A stretch of 64,000 nucleotides of DNA from Rhea pennata (taxonomy: Eukaryota; Chordata; Aves; Rheiformes; Rheidae): contig NC_084663.1 of assembly GCF_028389875.1 (NCBI RefSeq), forward strand, positions 121,667,801 through 121,731,800. The letters are read 5' to 3'. Every line of letters begins with the position of its first letter. The stretch's first letter is position 1. Of this stretch, positions 11,254 through 23,791 are shown piece by piece. The notes beneath the pieces are model-generated. The model was not told where the DNA came from, made no database searches, and saw only the letters and a program-made list of their open reading frames with translations. The position numbers and the translations under genes were made by a program.

Positions 11254-14200
11254 TGAGGCTTGCATCATTTCTGGTTCAGGTGTGTGAGGAAATCTCATCA
11301 GAAAAATCAGAGCTCAAATTGGCAAGCAAACACAAAAACACATACGCTGCTCTGTGCTTGATGTGCTGTGAATAATGTGTATGTGCATACATTTGTCTTT
11401 ATTTTTCCTCAGCTGCTATGGGGAGCTGCGAGAATTGCACTGATGAGTCTAGGGAGGCAGACAGAAAACTAACCCCCCCCCCAAAAAAAAAAAAAAAAAA
11501 AGTTATGGTAACTTCACATTCATGCAGTTAGCACCACATGCATCGGGAAGTACAAGACTGTTCCAGCAACAGCCATGACTCATTCCTGTCACAGATTTTG
11601 TCATTTTACAATCTATATTTTGTAATATAAACAGCAATATGTTAAGCTCATTTAACAAGAAAAACAGGAATAGAGAGTGCTGCATCTACCCAGCGCAGCC
11701 TGCTCCAGATCTGGCTGAATCTCCCTTGTGATCAGTCCTCCCTCTCTCATGACCAGGAGGACTCTCTGCATCTCTGGAGCTTTCAGGCCACATGGGTCTG
11801 GGCAGCATCAAGTTGCTGATCTGGCTTTGAGGCGCCAGCATCTCTCACGCAGGAATTTGCAGTGTGATATGCCTTGGCAGACCCTCACTGTCGGGGGTCT
11901 GGCTAGGTCAGGTACTGGCAGCCAGCAGTACAAGAGCAGCACAGGCTCCAGGAGCAGCCAGACACTCCAGAAAGCAGCCAGAGATCCAGGCAGGCTCGGA
12001 CATTTGGCCATGAAGTTGGAGCGGCTGTAAATCCGTGGCTGTCGCTGCTACACCAACAACCCCTGCCGCCGTCTGCCCTCCTGACAGCCCTATCGCCTTG
12101 TCCCACCCAGACTGCTCTCGCTCCGGGAGTCATCACCCCAGGGGAACAGCTCAGCCCTGTACGTGCTTATCCCCAAGTGCCTTCTCACCCCTCCTGCTGG
12201 GTCCTAGGGCAGCCCGTGGGGCCTCCTGCGCCTGCGTGCGCGCGTGGCACACGTGCTGAAGCGGCACCACGCCGGGCGCTCGGCTCCTGCCTTCGTGGCT
12301 GCTGCTGGTCAGTGGGACGGGCTGAGCTCCGGGGGTGGCTGCAGCTCCCCTTTCGCTGGGTGACGGTGGTACCTCCGCAGGGAACAACGGCAAGGGGGGA
12401 TTTTTTACTGGTGGTTTGTGGCAGTTTTAACCGCTGGCAGCTGGTACCTCAAAAGTCAGAGCTCCGCATGGAACATGCTGTGCTAAAAACAGATGTATTG
12501 CTCTGCAGCACGTAATGCTGGGTACAGGCACCCAAGCCAGCTTGCTCTTAGCTACCATGAGAGTTGTATAGATGCTCGAAGCAGAGGTCTAACTCGCTCT
12601 GCCCAGCATCACCTTGTGCCATATTGATCTGCTTTTCTTGTCGGTGGCAGTTTCCTGCAACCGTTCTTCTACGTGGAGCTTGGAAAAATATGCAATATAT
12701 ACATGCAAAAGAGATAACTCAGTAGAACTGGGGGCGTGCTTTTTGTGGATCTTGTATCTCCAATTCTTTGTCCCACAGAAACACTCCCATGCTCCACTAC
12801 ATCACCATTTCTCCTTTGTAACGTAAGGTGAAAATTGAGGTCCCGCACCAGTAACGCAGAGAGGCTTGCACAAAATCCTGGCCAGGTTCAGCTTACAGTC
12901 AGGGGTTGCTCTGAGTCACTGCTTTCTGGTGTACAAGTGAGGAGAGGGTTGCTCCTTGTGTGGTCTTGCCATTAAGCGGGACCCGGGAGCAAGGTGCCAA
13001 GGAACAGCACACAGTTCCCCATCCCCCACCATCTCCACCGGCGCGATGCCGTCAGAAGTGGTGACCTCAAGCTGAGGTGCTTCATCCCCATGCCAGGCAG
13101 CTCCACAAACAGACTCCACGGCCGGTGCAAGGGGCATGGAGGCATCCCGAGGCAAAGGGGAAATGGCTTGGGTCCTGTTTTGACTTGTCATCCCTTGTGC
13201 AGTATGTCATTTGCCACATAAAGGGTTACAGTTAGATTTAGATATTGTATCTGAACTAAACTCATGTATGTGTGTGTGTGCACATATTCCTTTAATAATA
13301 TCACAATGAATATAGCTATATTCATCTATAGTTGTGTATTCTTATATTTACATTTACCATACAGGAGGATAATGATGAACAGCTAGGTTTATAACAGTCA
13401 TCACGCATCGCGATATCTGCATTTCTACTTGGCAGAAGGGCAAAGCGGCCCTACTGGCATCAATTTGATTTGCTTTTTTTGCTAGTCTGCTTTTTGTGCT
13501 AACTATTGGCAGACACCAATAACATTACAGTCTTTTAAAATTGCGATCACTTACAAATAGAGTTTTGCATTTGTAAGGGCCTGATGCATCCTGGCTCTGG
13601 TGTGGTCCCCAGCGTGGCAGGATGAAGGCTTCAGAGTCTTACGACAGCTGTGAAATATGGATGGTTGGCTGACCTGAGGCTAACCCTGGCAGCCAGCTCC
13701 CATTAGAGCAAGGAATGCCCCAGTCTCACTATTTTTATCCCACTAATACTCCTCACAGTTGAGAAAATGGGTTTAGAAACGATTAAGACAGCTTTTCACC
13801 AACTGCGAATCTCCTTAAACAGCGCAGGAAAAGGCAGCTGTTTGGAGGCTGCTGACCAGCATGAACTAAAAGATGAAATTACTTTGCAGAGGATTCAGAC
13901 AGTGCCATCGGAAATGATAGCAGGGATCAAAGACAAGAGGAAAAACAAGAGCGATGTGGGCCAGTTCCCAACAGAGAAGCAATAGAGAGAGGCAATACAA
14001 AATTTGCAAAATCCTGAAAAGGGGGACAAATAAAGTTAGTGAAATGTTTCAGTCAGTTTCATTTTGGGCTTTCTTTTAGGTTCATTTGGTTGTGGGGGTG
14101 GAGTGAGAAATGAGAGAGGATAATCCAAATCTTAGGTCTCCAGGGATAAATGCGAAACGCGGCAGATCCGCATCCCGTGATCGGTGCGGTGCGGTGTGAC

Positions 14201-14765
14201 CCTGGGAGGCTCCCGCGGCTCCTGGCCCAGTCTCCCGCGTGGCCGCCCTGGCACAGGCCGGGGGTGCTGCGTGGACAAACGCGAAGAGCGATGCAAGGCT
14301 GCTCTCTCGGGGATCTGAGTCTTTAGCTGCAAGGCGGTGAGCTCTGCGGTACTAGCCGGTGTCAGGGGCAGAGCAGAGTCGCCACCTGTTTTATTCACCA
14401 GTGCTGGTGCAGCCTCCTAGTTTGAAAAGCACGCTGGCATGAATGCAGGCTGTTTGCTAAAAGGAAGGTTACTAGGTTTAAATAGAAGGGGTTGGGTATC
14501 CATGGATACATGACTGGAGAAGAACAGTCCTAATCTGAATTCAAATATATGGAGAAAGGCAGACGGGAGCATTGCACAAGGGGAGAATATCCCAAACAGG
14601 ATCACACTTTTAAAGCATTTCAGCAACAGCAGATTAGAAAAGGAGAGGTTGAGAAGCAGCACAATCTCCAAGCAATGCCTACCAAAAGACCAAAACACAT
14701 CTGACATTTTTCAAGACCGAGCGGTGCTGTTCCCGCAATGCTAAGGGCTGAATATTTCATTTCAG

Positions 14766-14847
14766 GACTAACTGCCCCTGCAAGTACAGCTTTTTGGATG
14801 AAAACAAGAGGCCAACTCCCCGGCGGGATGTACCCTCCTACCCAAAG
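14766..14847 (+). CDS. PDE9A: PDE9A coding exon ([20 protein letters not shown])
   Basis: Acceptor TTCATTTCAG; the leading G completes an Arg codon. It reads [20 protein letters not shown] and then DVPSYPK, against the human linker recalled as [20 protein letters not shown]. The donor AAG|GTACCA is the weakest in the gene but keeps phase 0 with the next exon. Confidence 0.97.
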
Positions 14848-14961
14848 GTACCATGCAATACTCATGCTTATATGAATCCTAACACATGCTTGCCATCCTG
14901 ACAAATGTCATTTTACAATGCACGACTCCCTCGCCCTCTATCATTTAATTATTCTAAACAC

Positions 14962-15034
14962 GGGGCCTGATCCAAAATTCCTGGAATCCAGTGGAAAAGC
15001 TGTCATGGCCTGCAACGGGCTTAGAGTTGGATCC
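14962..15034. mobile_element. Ancient MITE remnant (GGGCCTGATCC type)
   Basis: GGGGCCTGATCCAAAATTCC begins the copy and GGGCTTAGAGTTGGATCCTC ends it, with an ATCCAGTGGAAAAGC centre. This matches the recalled amniote palindrome whose arms read GGGCCTGATCCAAAGCCC and GGGCTTTGGATCAGGCCC. Confidence 0.55.
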
Positions 15035-15810
15035 TCAGTAGTCTTTAATACTTGAAATCTCATTAGTGTTTGAAATGTTAATGACCATTTTGCTCTTGTT
15101 AACATTTAATGCTCTTCCGTCTAGTAATATTTGCTTATTCTGTATGCTTGTAGCACACTATCAAAAATACCCTATAATGTTGTACTCTAATTGAAAATAG
15201 TGCTGCTTCCTGTTTTCGCCTAATGGATTATTTTTTAATTTAAAAAAGTAATTTATGGGATGCTTCAGTTGGGAAAACAAAGAGAAAATGCTACTTTGGA
15301 TTCTCTCCAGAATGATTCATTGCACCTGTGAAAATGAGTTAGTGTATTTACTAGAGAAAATGTCAATGTTTGAAGAAGAATGTCTACCAGGCACAAGCAA
15401 ATACAAATTCAGAGTGGTGAATGGGGCCAAAACCATGAAACACACAGGATATTTGGTCCAAGCGCCTGCAGTCCCTCTCCACAGAAATTATTCAAAGCTG
15501 CCAGGATGCAGCCGCTCCATGTCCAACTCGCACCTTGACAAAACACCAGGTCACACGTGTGCAAATTGTAGTTTAAGAGCAGTCATTTGCTTGCACAGAC
15601 CAAAGCTGTCTCAATGGCCTTGTGTGACCCAGCTGCATCATACAACATACATCCTTGCAAACTTGTCTTCAGAGCCTTACTGAACAATGAATTATAAATC
15701 TTGGCTGTATTATTAGAAGACTGCCATTTATTTCACCCTGCCTAGCAAAAGTGATGTCTAGGCCTATGAAGTAGGCTATGGTAGACTTACGTTTTTTTTA
15801 ATTAAATTTT

Positions 15811-15824
15811 GCCCTATATAGGGC
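15811..15824. promoter_or_regulatory. Perfect CArG box in a 14-bp palindrome
   Basis: GCCCTATATAGGGC is perfectly self-complementary. Its core CCTATATAGG (15813-15822) fits the serum response factor consensus CC(A/T)6GG. It lies in a PDE9A intron 1.4 kb upstream of an exon. Binding is inferred; a chance match is possible. Confidence 0.4.
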
Positions 15825-17020
15825 AAACATAGCCCTTCTAAAACTGATTTTAGCATTTATGCCAGATACCCCTTCAACTTTGCTCTACTGCTATAATATC
15901 GAGACTTTGAATTAACAACAAATGCTACAGAGAGTTGTGTTGACTGGCTGCGGGGTAAACCAATATACTGCTGTCCAGGGAACACAGCTCGTAAGGGTTT
16001 TGGCTTCAGAAGAAGTTTGGGTTCTGCTTGCCAGATCTGTGATATTTGTTATTAGGTTTGAGGTGACAGATTTGTCCAATGTCAGTGAGGCTAAGAGGCG
16101 ATGATTCTGCTGAAAGAAGAAGTGGCCATGATTAAATAACTCATCCGTATTGCTAATTCGCAGATTTCTTGCAGAACATCATATTAAGTGTACGTTAAAT
16201 ATGCAAAAGCAAAAACTGTTGCCTTCTCCAGAAGGAAAATTCATCTTCAGTGTTACCCTTCTCTGAATCTTAATTCAATATCAACAATTTGATGGCTCAA
16301 ATAGTTTCATTCAGAATTGCAGTATAGTACACCCGAACTAATTACAGACAGGTATGGTAAATGGACCAATTAAAGCTACAAGATTTTTGTGTTCCAAGAA
16401 GACTTTGATCAATAGAGTCTAAGAAATATGATTCAGTAATGTCCAGATTCTTCCCTGATCTTTTAACCCCCCACATTCTTTTTTTTTCTTTTTATAAACA
16501 AATCCTCACTGCATGATGAACTGGATTTTGAGCCTAAAGATAAAAAGTTAAGTAAATCTTGCAGGCTGACAACCAATTTGAAAAAGTGGAACTTCTTGAA
16601 AAAATACTCAGAATGAGACTATAAATTATCTGAAATTCAAAATATTACACTAACTACTTTAAAATAATAAACCTATACACTTCATATTATATAGCCACAA
16701 CTGGATGCATTAAATGCACTAAATTGTTTCACTAGTAGAGGAATTAATGCAGTGGGGGGCAGACTGGCATCCTACACCCTTTACATCTCTTTGCTGAAAT
16801 AGCCTGTATGCCTCCACCAGCAGCCCCCTCCCTAGCATCTCCTCGCTTCTCCCTTTTCTCCCAGGTCTTCCATATCCCTTGCCCCACTACAAACGTGCCC
16901 GTCCACCCCGGCATCCCAGAGCTGCTTGTGAGAGGCAGCCGTGCTGTGGCCCGTTCAGAGTCGTGCGTGCCAGCAGCCACCTGGCATGTCCCCCCCTGTA
17001 TTCAGTGGCATTTTTGTCAC

Positions 17021-17043
17021 AAAAAAAAAAAAAAAAAAAAAAA
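17021..17043. repeat. Poly-A tract (23 A)
   Basis: A simple mononucleotide run about 210 bp before the next exon. No element body is recognised upstream. Confidence 0.9.
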
Positions 17044-17252
17044 TTGCAAAACATTGCTTTGGAGGAAGGGTGGCCTGCTGGCTCTCAAGTTACTGGGAGA
17101 AAAAGGAAAAGGGCAGAGAGAGAACTTTTCCCTTGGGAAATCAGGTCCAAACCTACATGAGCGGGGCCCCGGGGCATTTCAGAGATGTGCAGCCGCAGCC
17201 TCACGCAGATGCAGAGTGCTCTCGGTAACGCTGCCTGTTGTTTTGCCCACAG

Positions 17253-17327
17253 TACATGCTGTCCCAGGAGACCATCGAAGCTCTTCGGAAACCAACCTTT
17301 GACGTCTGGCTGTGGGAGCCCAATGAG
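17253..17327 (+). CDS. PDE9A: PDE9A coding exon, start of catalytic domain
   Basis: Acceptor TTTTGCCCACAG and donor GTAACG, 25 whole codons. It reads [20 protein letters not shown] and then WEPNE, against human [20 protein letters not shown] from memory. This leads into the first helices of the PDEase I fold. Similarity is close to complete. Confidence 0.99.
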
Positions 17328-18368
17328 GTAACGATGCGGCGATTAAATAACAGCTTGGGGCTTACAAGCAAGTAACTAGGAGGTAAATTTGGCTACAAGT
17401 TTGCAAGGTGCCAGGTCTCTGCAGCATCTGCCTGCAGACCCTTGTGCAATCCCAGTGACGGGTCAGGGATCCCACTGGTCAGTGCAGCTGCCACAGACCC
17501 CTTGGAGGTCTTTGCTGCCCTGAAGCCTTGACATGACCGTGCAAAAGATGGTCATCACTTAGGCAACTGGCTCGAGTCACCCTGTGGTCAATACAATGTG
17601 CAGCCTCTGCTGGCTGAGGAGCTAAGGGCCAAAGAGCTCCTGGCTGCGCTTTGTCCCCACTGAGGCTGTCATCGAGAAAAATACTCCTTCCCACAGTGAA
17701 GACAGACCCTCAGGGATTAGCCCCCATCCAACAGCACCATTTGCTGGGTTTGTACTCTTTCTGAGAACAAACAAAGCCAAAACAGCTATTTGAGGTAATC
17801 TGAAGGAGTTTTTTTTTTTTTTTCCCTCCTCTCCCTTACCTTATTTTTTTATTACAAATTTCCTTTCTTGTAAGACTTTCCCAAAATCAGGAAATCACAG
17901 CTGCTGCTGTACGGATCCAGACTGAGGTGCATGCATTGATTCATACCCTTTTACGCAAAGGGTTTTGTGCAGCGCTTTCTGAAGAGGTTGCCAATCTGCA
18001 TGCACAGCCTATTAGGCATACTGTCATTAGTCTCCTTGCTTTTGTTTGTCATCTGTATGATGGAAGCTTCTAGAAGGTCCAATGTGCCTCTGCAGAAGCA
18101 CGAAGAAGGAGGCTGTGTCTCCAATGGCCAGCATATAATATAGTGTAAAAATAGATTCAACAGATCTGATTAAATCTCAGGCAGGGAAAACATAAGGGAG
18201 GACAGACCTAGATTAGGGTTTGAGTGCTGAGTTCTTCTTGAGGGAAGGATTGAGTGGCACTAGCAGCACAATTAAATTTTCCATAAAATATTACACATAC
18301 AAGAGTCAGTCTAGTTCAGTATTTCTGGATGCACATGACAGGGAAAAATAGTCCAAACCTTCCCCATA

Positions 18369-18385
18369 TACACACACACACACAC
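18369..18385. repeat. (AC)n microsatellite
   Basis: About eight tandem AC units within an intron. Confidence 0.85.
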
Positions 18386-20183
18386 CAAGAAAGAGATTTC
18401 GTTCAAGACATTTCATCTGGCTGGTGGAGTAACCGACAGACTCTCTGGTGGCGTTCTGGTCTGTCTCCCACTTTTGCAGAGGCTGGCAGCGCTCTCCTCG
18501 CGCGGCCTCTGCCAAGCTGGGGCGGACGCTCTGCAGTTATTGCTCCCTTTCCAGCCCTATTTCTCGGCGCCGCGGCCGGGCAGTTAGTTGCTCAGGCAAA
18601 ATGGCTTGCCCTGTCTATTGAATGCCTGTCAGGTCTTCCAAGTGAGGGAGAATTACTACCTGCCAGGTGGACCGTAACACTGTTGGCTCATTGTTATTCT
18701 GACTACTAGGAAAGAATACGGAGGGACAAAAGAACATTTTCCACGGATTCTTGCATGCTGGAGTGTAGTATTTTAGCATAGTCACTCATTCAGAGTACTG
18801 GGAAGCATGAATGCTGCTAACCAGAGGGTACAGAGATCAGGCATGCCCTGCAAGGAAGGTGCGCTGCCCAGAAATAAGATGCCGCACAAACCCTGGTGAC
18901 CCGAGCACCATATGGGTTTGCCTCACCCTTTTAGCTCTGGTTTGTATTTACAGAGAATGTTTCAATTCTATCAATGCTTATTTAGCATTGAACAGTTAGT
19001 TGTCTATGTGCTCAGTAAACAAGGAAATAACATGGTGCTCTGCAATATGTCGGTAATAGGGCTATCCAGCAAACTTGCATTCTCTTTCACAAATGCTCGC
19101 TCATTCTAAGCCTTAAAAGAGTCCCATATTCAAGTTTTTGCTGTTGATCAAGAAAACTAAAATTATTTTTTTTAAACAAAAATTGATACCCTTGTGTATT
19201 CACTCGACTCCAGGATAGGAGCTCTGGAACTCCAAATCACCCCAGTGACTCACCCAGAGCCCTCTTGGCAATGAGTGGAGGGAGACTGGCGTTTCCTGAG
19301 CATAACTCAGCCTCTCAGCTCAGGTTTATTGTTTCAAAAAGTCATTTCTGAAACTGTTGCAAAACATGTATTCTATCTCAGGGACTAGGAAGGAGACAAA
19401 GTGCTCTGCGTCAAAACACTGGCTATGTGATCTGAGCACAGATCAGCTTGTGACATTGTCCCTCAAGTCTTGTAGGAAAGTCTCTTGCTTCCTATTCAGA
19501 TGACTCAAAACCAGCCCGCTTGATACCACAAAAATTATGTATATTCCCTGGATAAATATAAAATTTCATTAGATGAAACCATTTTTCTAGAGAGTTTAGA
19601 AGATCCTAAATAGTAGAAACCTAACTGAAAATTTTTTCGAGGTTGTATTTATGGTATTATACTCATCATATTGTAACTCCTGGATCAGTCTACAGTCTAA
19701 GGGCTGTAATACGATGGCCACATTCTACCCCCCGCAGATTTTGCTCTCACAGATGAAAATGCAGATATATACAGTCCTGAAATCCTAGAAAGTAGTGCAC
19801 TTCTGATTAGTGGCAGCTGCTATGCGCACAGATACATCAGGTTATATAGCTCTCTTTTTTCCTGGTTAATCCAGAAGATTAACCAGGAGTGGCACTGCCA
19901 CGCTAGCTGTGTTCCCGTCCGTGGCTTGGCACACACGTCGTCTCAGAAGAGCACCCTGCCTTTGCATTGCAGCCACTGGGGTTCGTAGCTCCCGATTGTG
20001 GGAGCCGGTGTTCACAAACTCACCCTACCATTCTGTGTTTTAATAAACTGAGATTTTTTTTTTTAAACAAACAAACAACAAAGTTAGGATAGTTGATTTA
20101 AGAACTTACAAGAAGCCATAAAAGACTAGAATACATGCTGCTTTAGGCATGTCTTATTTTCTGCTGTCATTTTCTATACAACT

Positions 20184-20242
20184 AGGGCCACTGGAGTCAG
20201 TGGGAAAATTCCCATTGACTTCAAGAGCGTTAGAACAAGCCC
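20184..20242. mobile_element. Ancient MITE remnant (GGGCCTGATCC type)
   Basis: CACTGGAGTCAGTGGGAAAA followed by TTCCCATTGACTTCAAG matches the centre of the same palindromic family as the copy at 14962-15034. It is flanked by GGGCC on the left and AAGCCC on the right. Confidence 0.55.
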
Positions 20243-20571
20243 GTATCTCAGCCGAATTAGAAAAAAAGAGCAATGCTTTTTCATGAGAAGGAATTGTTGC
20301 GATACGTATGAATCACAAATGCTAAAGAGAGTCGGTATGATTCAAAGCCCTGTACAAAACCTGTGAAGTCAGCAGTGATCTGTCTACTTCAAAAAGCTTT
20401 CAGAACCTCTTGCACCGTCTTTAATCATGCAATCTTTGAACATCTTTCTTTCATCTTAACAAAAGGGCTCTGCAATTATGTGAGGGTTACAAGGAGGAAA
20501 TTCACTTTGCTCTGTATTGTAAACTAAAGTGATATGTGCCAAGCTGATAACCTATCTCTCCCTGGCCACAG

Positions 20572-20658
20572 ATGCTGAGTTGTTTAGAACATATGTACCA
20601 CGATCTTGGACTGGTTAAAGACTTCAACATCAATCCTATCACGTTAAAGAGGTGGCTG
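20572..20658 (+). CDS. PDE9A: PDE9A catalytic-domain exon ([20 protein letters not shown])
   Basis: Acceptor CCTGGCCACAG and donor GTAAGT, 29 whole codons. It encodes [20 protein letters not shown] and then NPITLKRWL, matching the human segment recalled as [20 protein letters not shown]. The ATG at the exon start is internal, not an initiator. Confidence 0.99.
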
Positions 20659-20719
20659 GTAAGTATTTCAGTTTACTGACTATTTGCAGTTTTTCAGATT
20701 CAGAAATCAATAAACAAAA

Positions 20720-20814
20720 TACTTAGGCATGAAATTAGCTTTGCTCACATGAGTAATCCCACTGAAAGCAATGAATCTATACACAGCCCTAAAGTGTAAG
20801 TACTTCTGCAAATG
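20720..20814. mobile_element. Ancient palindromic MITE remnant (CTCACATGAGTA type)
   Basis: TTGCTCACATGAGTAATCCC then ACTGAAAGCAATG, followed by GTAAGTACTTCTGCAAAT, matches a recalled amniote MITE with CTCACATGAGTAGTCCCATT in the arms and GTAAGTGTTTGCAGGAT towards the end. The second inner arm is degraded. Confidence 0.55.
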
Positions 20815-21039
20815 GTTGCATTCTTGTGGTCACAGATGACTATTTTTAACTGTTTTGCATTCATTTGCTGAGCTTTCTATTATTACAAGCAATTCACTTC
20901 TGGTGAGTGCTGCTGTAGCTTGATGCAAATGGAGACAACAAGAACATCTTCAAATATAGCCAAAAAAAAGCCAGTCAGTACAATAATTATTAGATGCGTT
21001 AAGTCACAGGGAGTAAAATGCAAGGAAGGAAAGAAAAGA

Positions 21040-21640
21040 AATGGCTGAGAAGCTAAAGAACTTTTTCTACCTTGGTCTTCAATATGGGGAATGTTACAGA
21101 GAAGTCAAAGGTGATAAAGATGAGATCATACCAGAAACTAAAAGGTCTAAAGAAGAAACACTGTAGCATTTAAAAAACGGTAAGTTTTCAGACCTGAGGG
21201 GGAGTATAAGCATGAAATTGTTAAAAAGCTGAAGAATATGTTGGCTTTCTCAGTAAAGTGCGTCAGTTTCCTACAGTAGTGCAGAATAGTAAATATACCG
21301 CTAGTTGTTTAAAAAGGATCGAGGAATAACCTGAATAATTCTAGTTAGCAAAACTAACATCTCTACCTGGCAAATTTATTGAAACAGTAACTAAAAACAT
21401 CATGACGTGCAGTTCATGATATGAATAAGTTTCTTACGATTCCCATGGAGAAGAATTATGTTTTACTAATCTCGCTTAATTATCTGAAGAGTGTGCACAG
21501 AGCAGAGGGACCTGTTTTATACGATTGATGCAGACTTCCAGAAAGGTCTGAACAAACTCCACGTGGTCGGAAGGCTGATTAGAAATTGGAATAGGGGATA
21601 AAATGGACCAATATTAGCACGTCTCTATGCAAAAAGTAAG
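21040..21640 (+). mobile_element. Decayed CR1-like LINE, reverse-transcriptase fragment
   Basis: Several islands in order match the ORF2 part of ancient CR1 elements as remembered: a TTTAAAAAGG stretch near 21310, CTAACATCTCTACCTGGCAA near 21353 (LTSLPGKFIET, compared with the LTSVPGK(L/I)xE retrotransposon motif), then a GATGCAGACTTCCAGAAAGG patch near 21526 like the DFQKAFD region. Many stops and indels show it is long dead. The boundaries are soft, and related sequence may continue to about 21850. Confidence 0.7.
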
Positions 21641-23791
21641 GCTCACCTGGTATTTATGTGTAGCATTGGTTAAGCCATTTTAGAAAAAGATAATGACTAC
21701 ATTTAAGGAGATTTTAAAAATGATCAAGACCTGGGAAATCTCTCCCTGAAGGAGATAGTTGAAAAGCTTAGTGTTGTTGACCTTAGAAACTCGCTCAACA
21801 GAAGGGGTGAGATGAAACCCAATACTATCAAGACTAGTGCAGAGCAGATAAAACAGAATATTTCCTCCTCCTGTCTCACAGCCTGCAAACATGGGAAACA
21901 AGGTGACATGTCAACATGCATCAACATACCACCCACAAGCATTACAGTAGGCGGTTTCCTGTTAGCTTGTTTCTCCAAGTCTTTTTCTGCTGCTAGCATT
22001 TAAGAGGCTCATTGTGAACAACGAGGGGAGTTTCCTACATGTTTTATACACATCTTAGACACGTTGAGAATTCCTTTCCCAGACACTAGCTTCACAGAAA
22101 GGAAGGTGATTTTAAAAAAACCCCAAGGAATCTGCCTCAAGCTGTGATACTTCCCCAGGCAGAGCATGGGCACCAATTTGAACTTCGGTGGATGAGAAAA
22201 AGCTGCCTCCCGCATACACTTTCTTTCACGCTCCCACATCCACTGGCTATTGCAGAAAGCAGAGGAGAGGATGACTAATGCAGCCCCATCACTCCAGTCC
22301 CTCAGTGCTGTGGGTCAAGATTCCCCCGGGATGCCCTGAGCTCCGCTGCTGGGTATACCCATTACACCCATGCAGTGTTTTTACAGTGCCTGTGCACAAG
22401 CAAGGTGTCTCTGCAGAGGCTGGGAGATACCACCCACTGCCCGCAGGCCTGGCTGTCAACCATATAGTGGAATTAGCTAATGATTAACTGATTTTAAAAT
22501 AATATAAAGTATTTTTAACGTCTTGGCTGTAGAAGAATCTAAACAGCTTTTGCAATGAAGCCCAAATATTTAATAAGCAGTGAAGGTCCACCGTGAAGCC
22601 CCTGTCTTCGTCCAGAGCTAAGCATGCCTATGCTTTCTAGAAGCGAAGTTAAAGGGTTTGACCCCAAAGAGTCCTGAGGAGTCTCTCAGTAAACTCACCC
22701 TTTAGCTAGAGAAGAGGACAAGCTTGCCATCACTGTCAATAATTCAAATGCACAAACTGAGGCATGGGGGTAAGGGCTCTTTAGGGTCCAGGCTATGGGC
22801 TTTCAGCAGGTGGGGTCCAGCAGTGCTGTTGATGTGCAGGACAAGATGCTGAAGGCCATCTAATATATTAAAAAGAGTAACTGACATGTTTTAACCCAGC
22901 TGTGCTAGCTTCACTTGGGTGGCACAGCTAACATCAAAACTGCTTTACCTTGCAGTTGTAATGAGCATACACAGCCAGAGTCTGTGGAGAGTTAAAATAC
23001 ACAAAAGTTAGTCCCCCTGTGTCTGCACAGCTGAATCTCACTCATGCTTCCAAGGGTAGAAAATCTACACAGGTATGCTACTGCGTGTGTATTCACATCT
23101 GCACGCTACCAAGAGACACATCCCAAAGCGCCACTTCCGAGTGTCTGCAAATGAGATAACAACTACACTTCAGCTTTGAAGATTTCAAAACCCTAATTTG
23201 CATTCAGTGAGCAAGGGGAATGAGGATGTACTTCGTGTTCTTTACATACCCAAAGTGGCTGTTTAGTGACTGCACAGTTTGAAGTATAAATTCAGGGTAA
23301 GAGCACAGGGTCCTATCTTAGGACTGAGATGCATTTACAGCTGCACTGGGATGCTTTTCCATGGCTAGCTGGTGCTAGAGAAAAGCTGCTATGAGCATTA
23401 CCTGTCTCAGAGTTTACTGATTTCAAACGTACTCAGAATTGTGAAGCCAAGAAAATAATCATCAGGCTGGCATGGGCTTCACATGAGTAGCCCTGTTTTG
23501 GCTGGGAATTTAGTCCCTTCTTGTGCAGTTTGGGGACACCACTGCATAGCTAAGGTGTTGACAAATTCTTGAAAGGTAGTTATTTCTTGTCCTCCCCCTA
23601 AAGACAGAAAGAGTATTGGAGGGTCTTGTGCTGCAACTTAGTCTTAGCAGAGAAAAATACTGGGCTCCACAGGACTCCTGTAAGGGCACAGAGTGCTTCC
23701 TGGAAGACTGGGAAGCATATGCATTCCCATTTTTATATATATAAAAAAAGAGCTCTCCTATCTCTGCCTGGTCTTTTCCCTCTTTCTGCAG

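Larger units (their letters stand above)
10229..14765 (+). other. PDE9A intron with MITE remnants
   Basis: A 4.5 kb intron. It holds two palindromic MITE remnants (about 10994-11077 and 11151-11253), a C10-A19 run (11473-11501), GC-rich stretches at about 12030-12400 and 14150-14400, and a short TG repeat near 13266. The GC-rich stretches are CpG-moderate and have no gene support. Confidence 0.7.
14848..17252 (+). other. PDE9A intron with MITE remnant and CArG palindrome
   Basis: A 2.4 kb intron. It contains a MITE remnant (14962-15034), a perfect CArg-type palindrome (15811-15824) and a 23-base A run (17021-17043). The open frame at 15255-15683 has no recognisable similarity and is not called as a gene. 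Confidence 0.7.
17328..20571 (+). other. PDE9A intron
   Basis: A 3.2 kb intron. It holds a T run near 17811-17823, an AC microsatellite (18369-18385), a small GC-rich patch near 18500-18590 and a MITE remnant (20184-20242). No exon was recognised. Confidence 0.7.
20659..23791 (+). other. PDE9A intron with ancient repeats
   Basis: A 3.1 kb intron. It holds a MITE remnant (20720-20814) and a decayed CR1-type LINE fragment (about 21040-21640, perhaps reaching 21850). The rest, about 21900-23790, shows nothing recognisable. Confidence 0.7.

Noticed and set aside
15255..15683. 142-codon open frame on + in a PDE9A intron
   Set aside because: Frames of this length are expected by chance in 64 kb; no recognised motif, and it lies in an intron of a continuous gene.
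21680..21999. Overlapping - strand frames in a PDE9A intron
   Set aside because: They lie beside a decayed LINE and show no motif; treated as chance.
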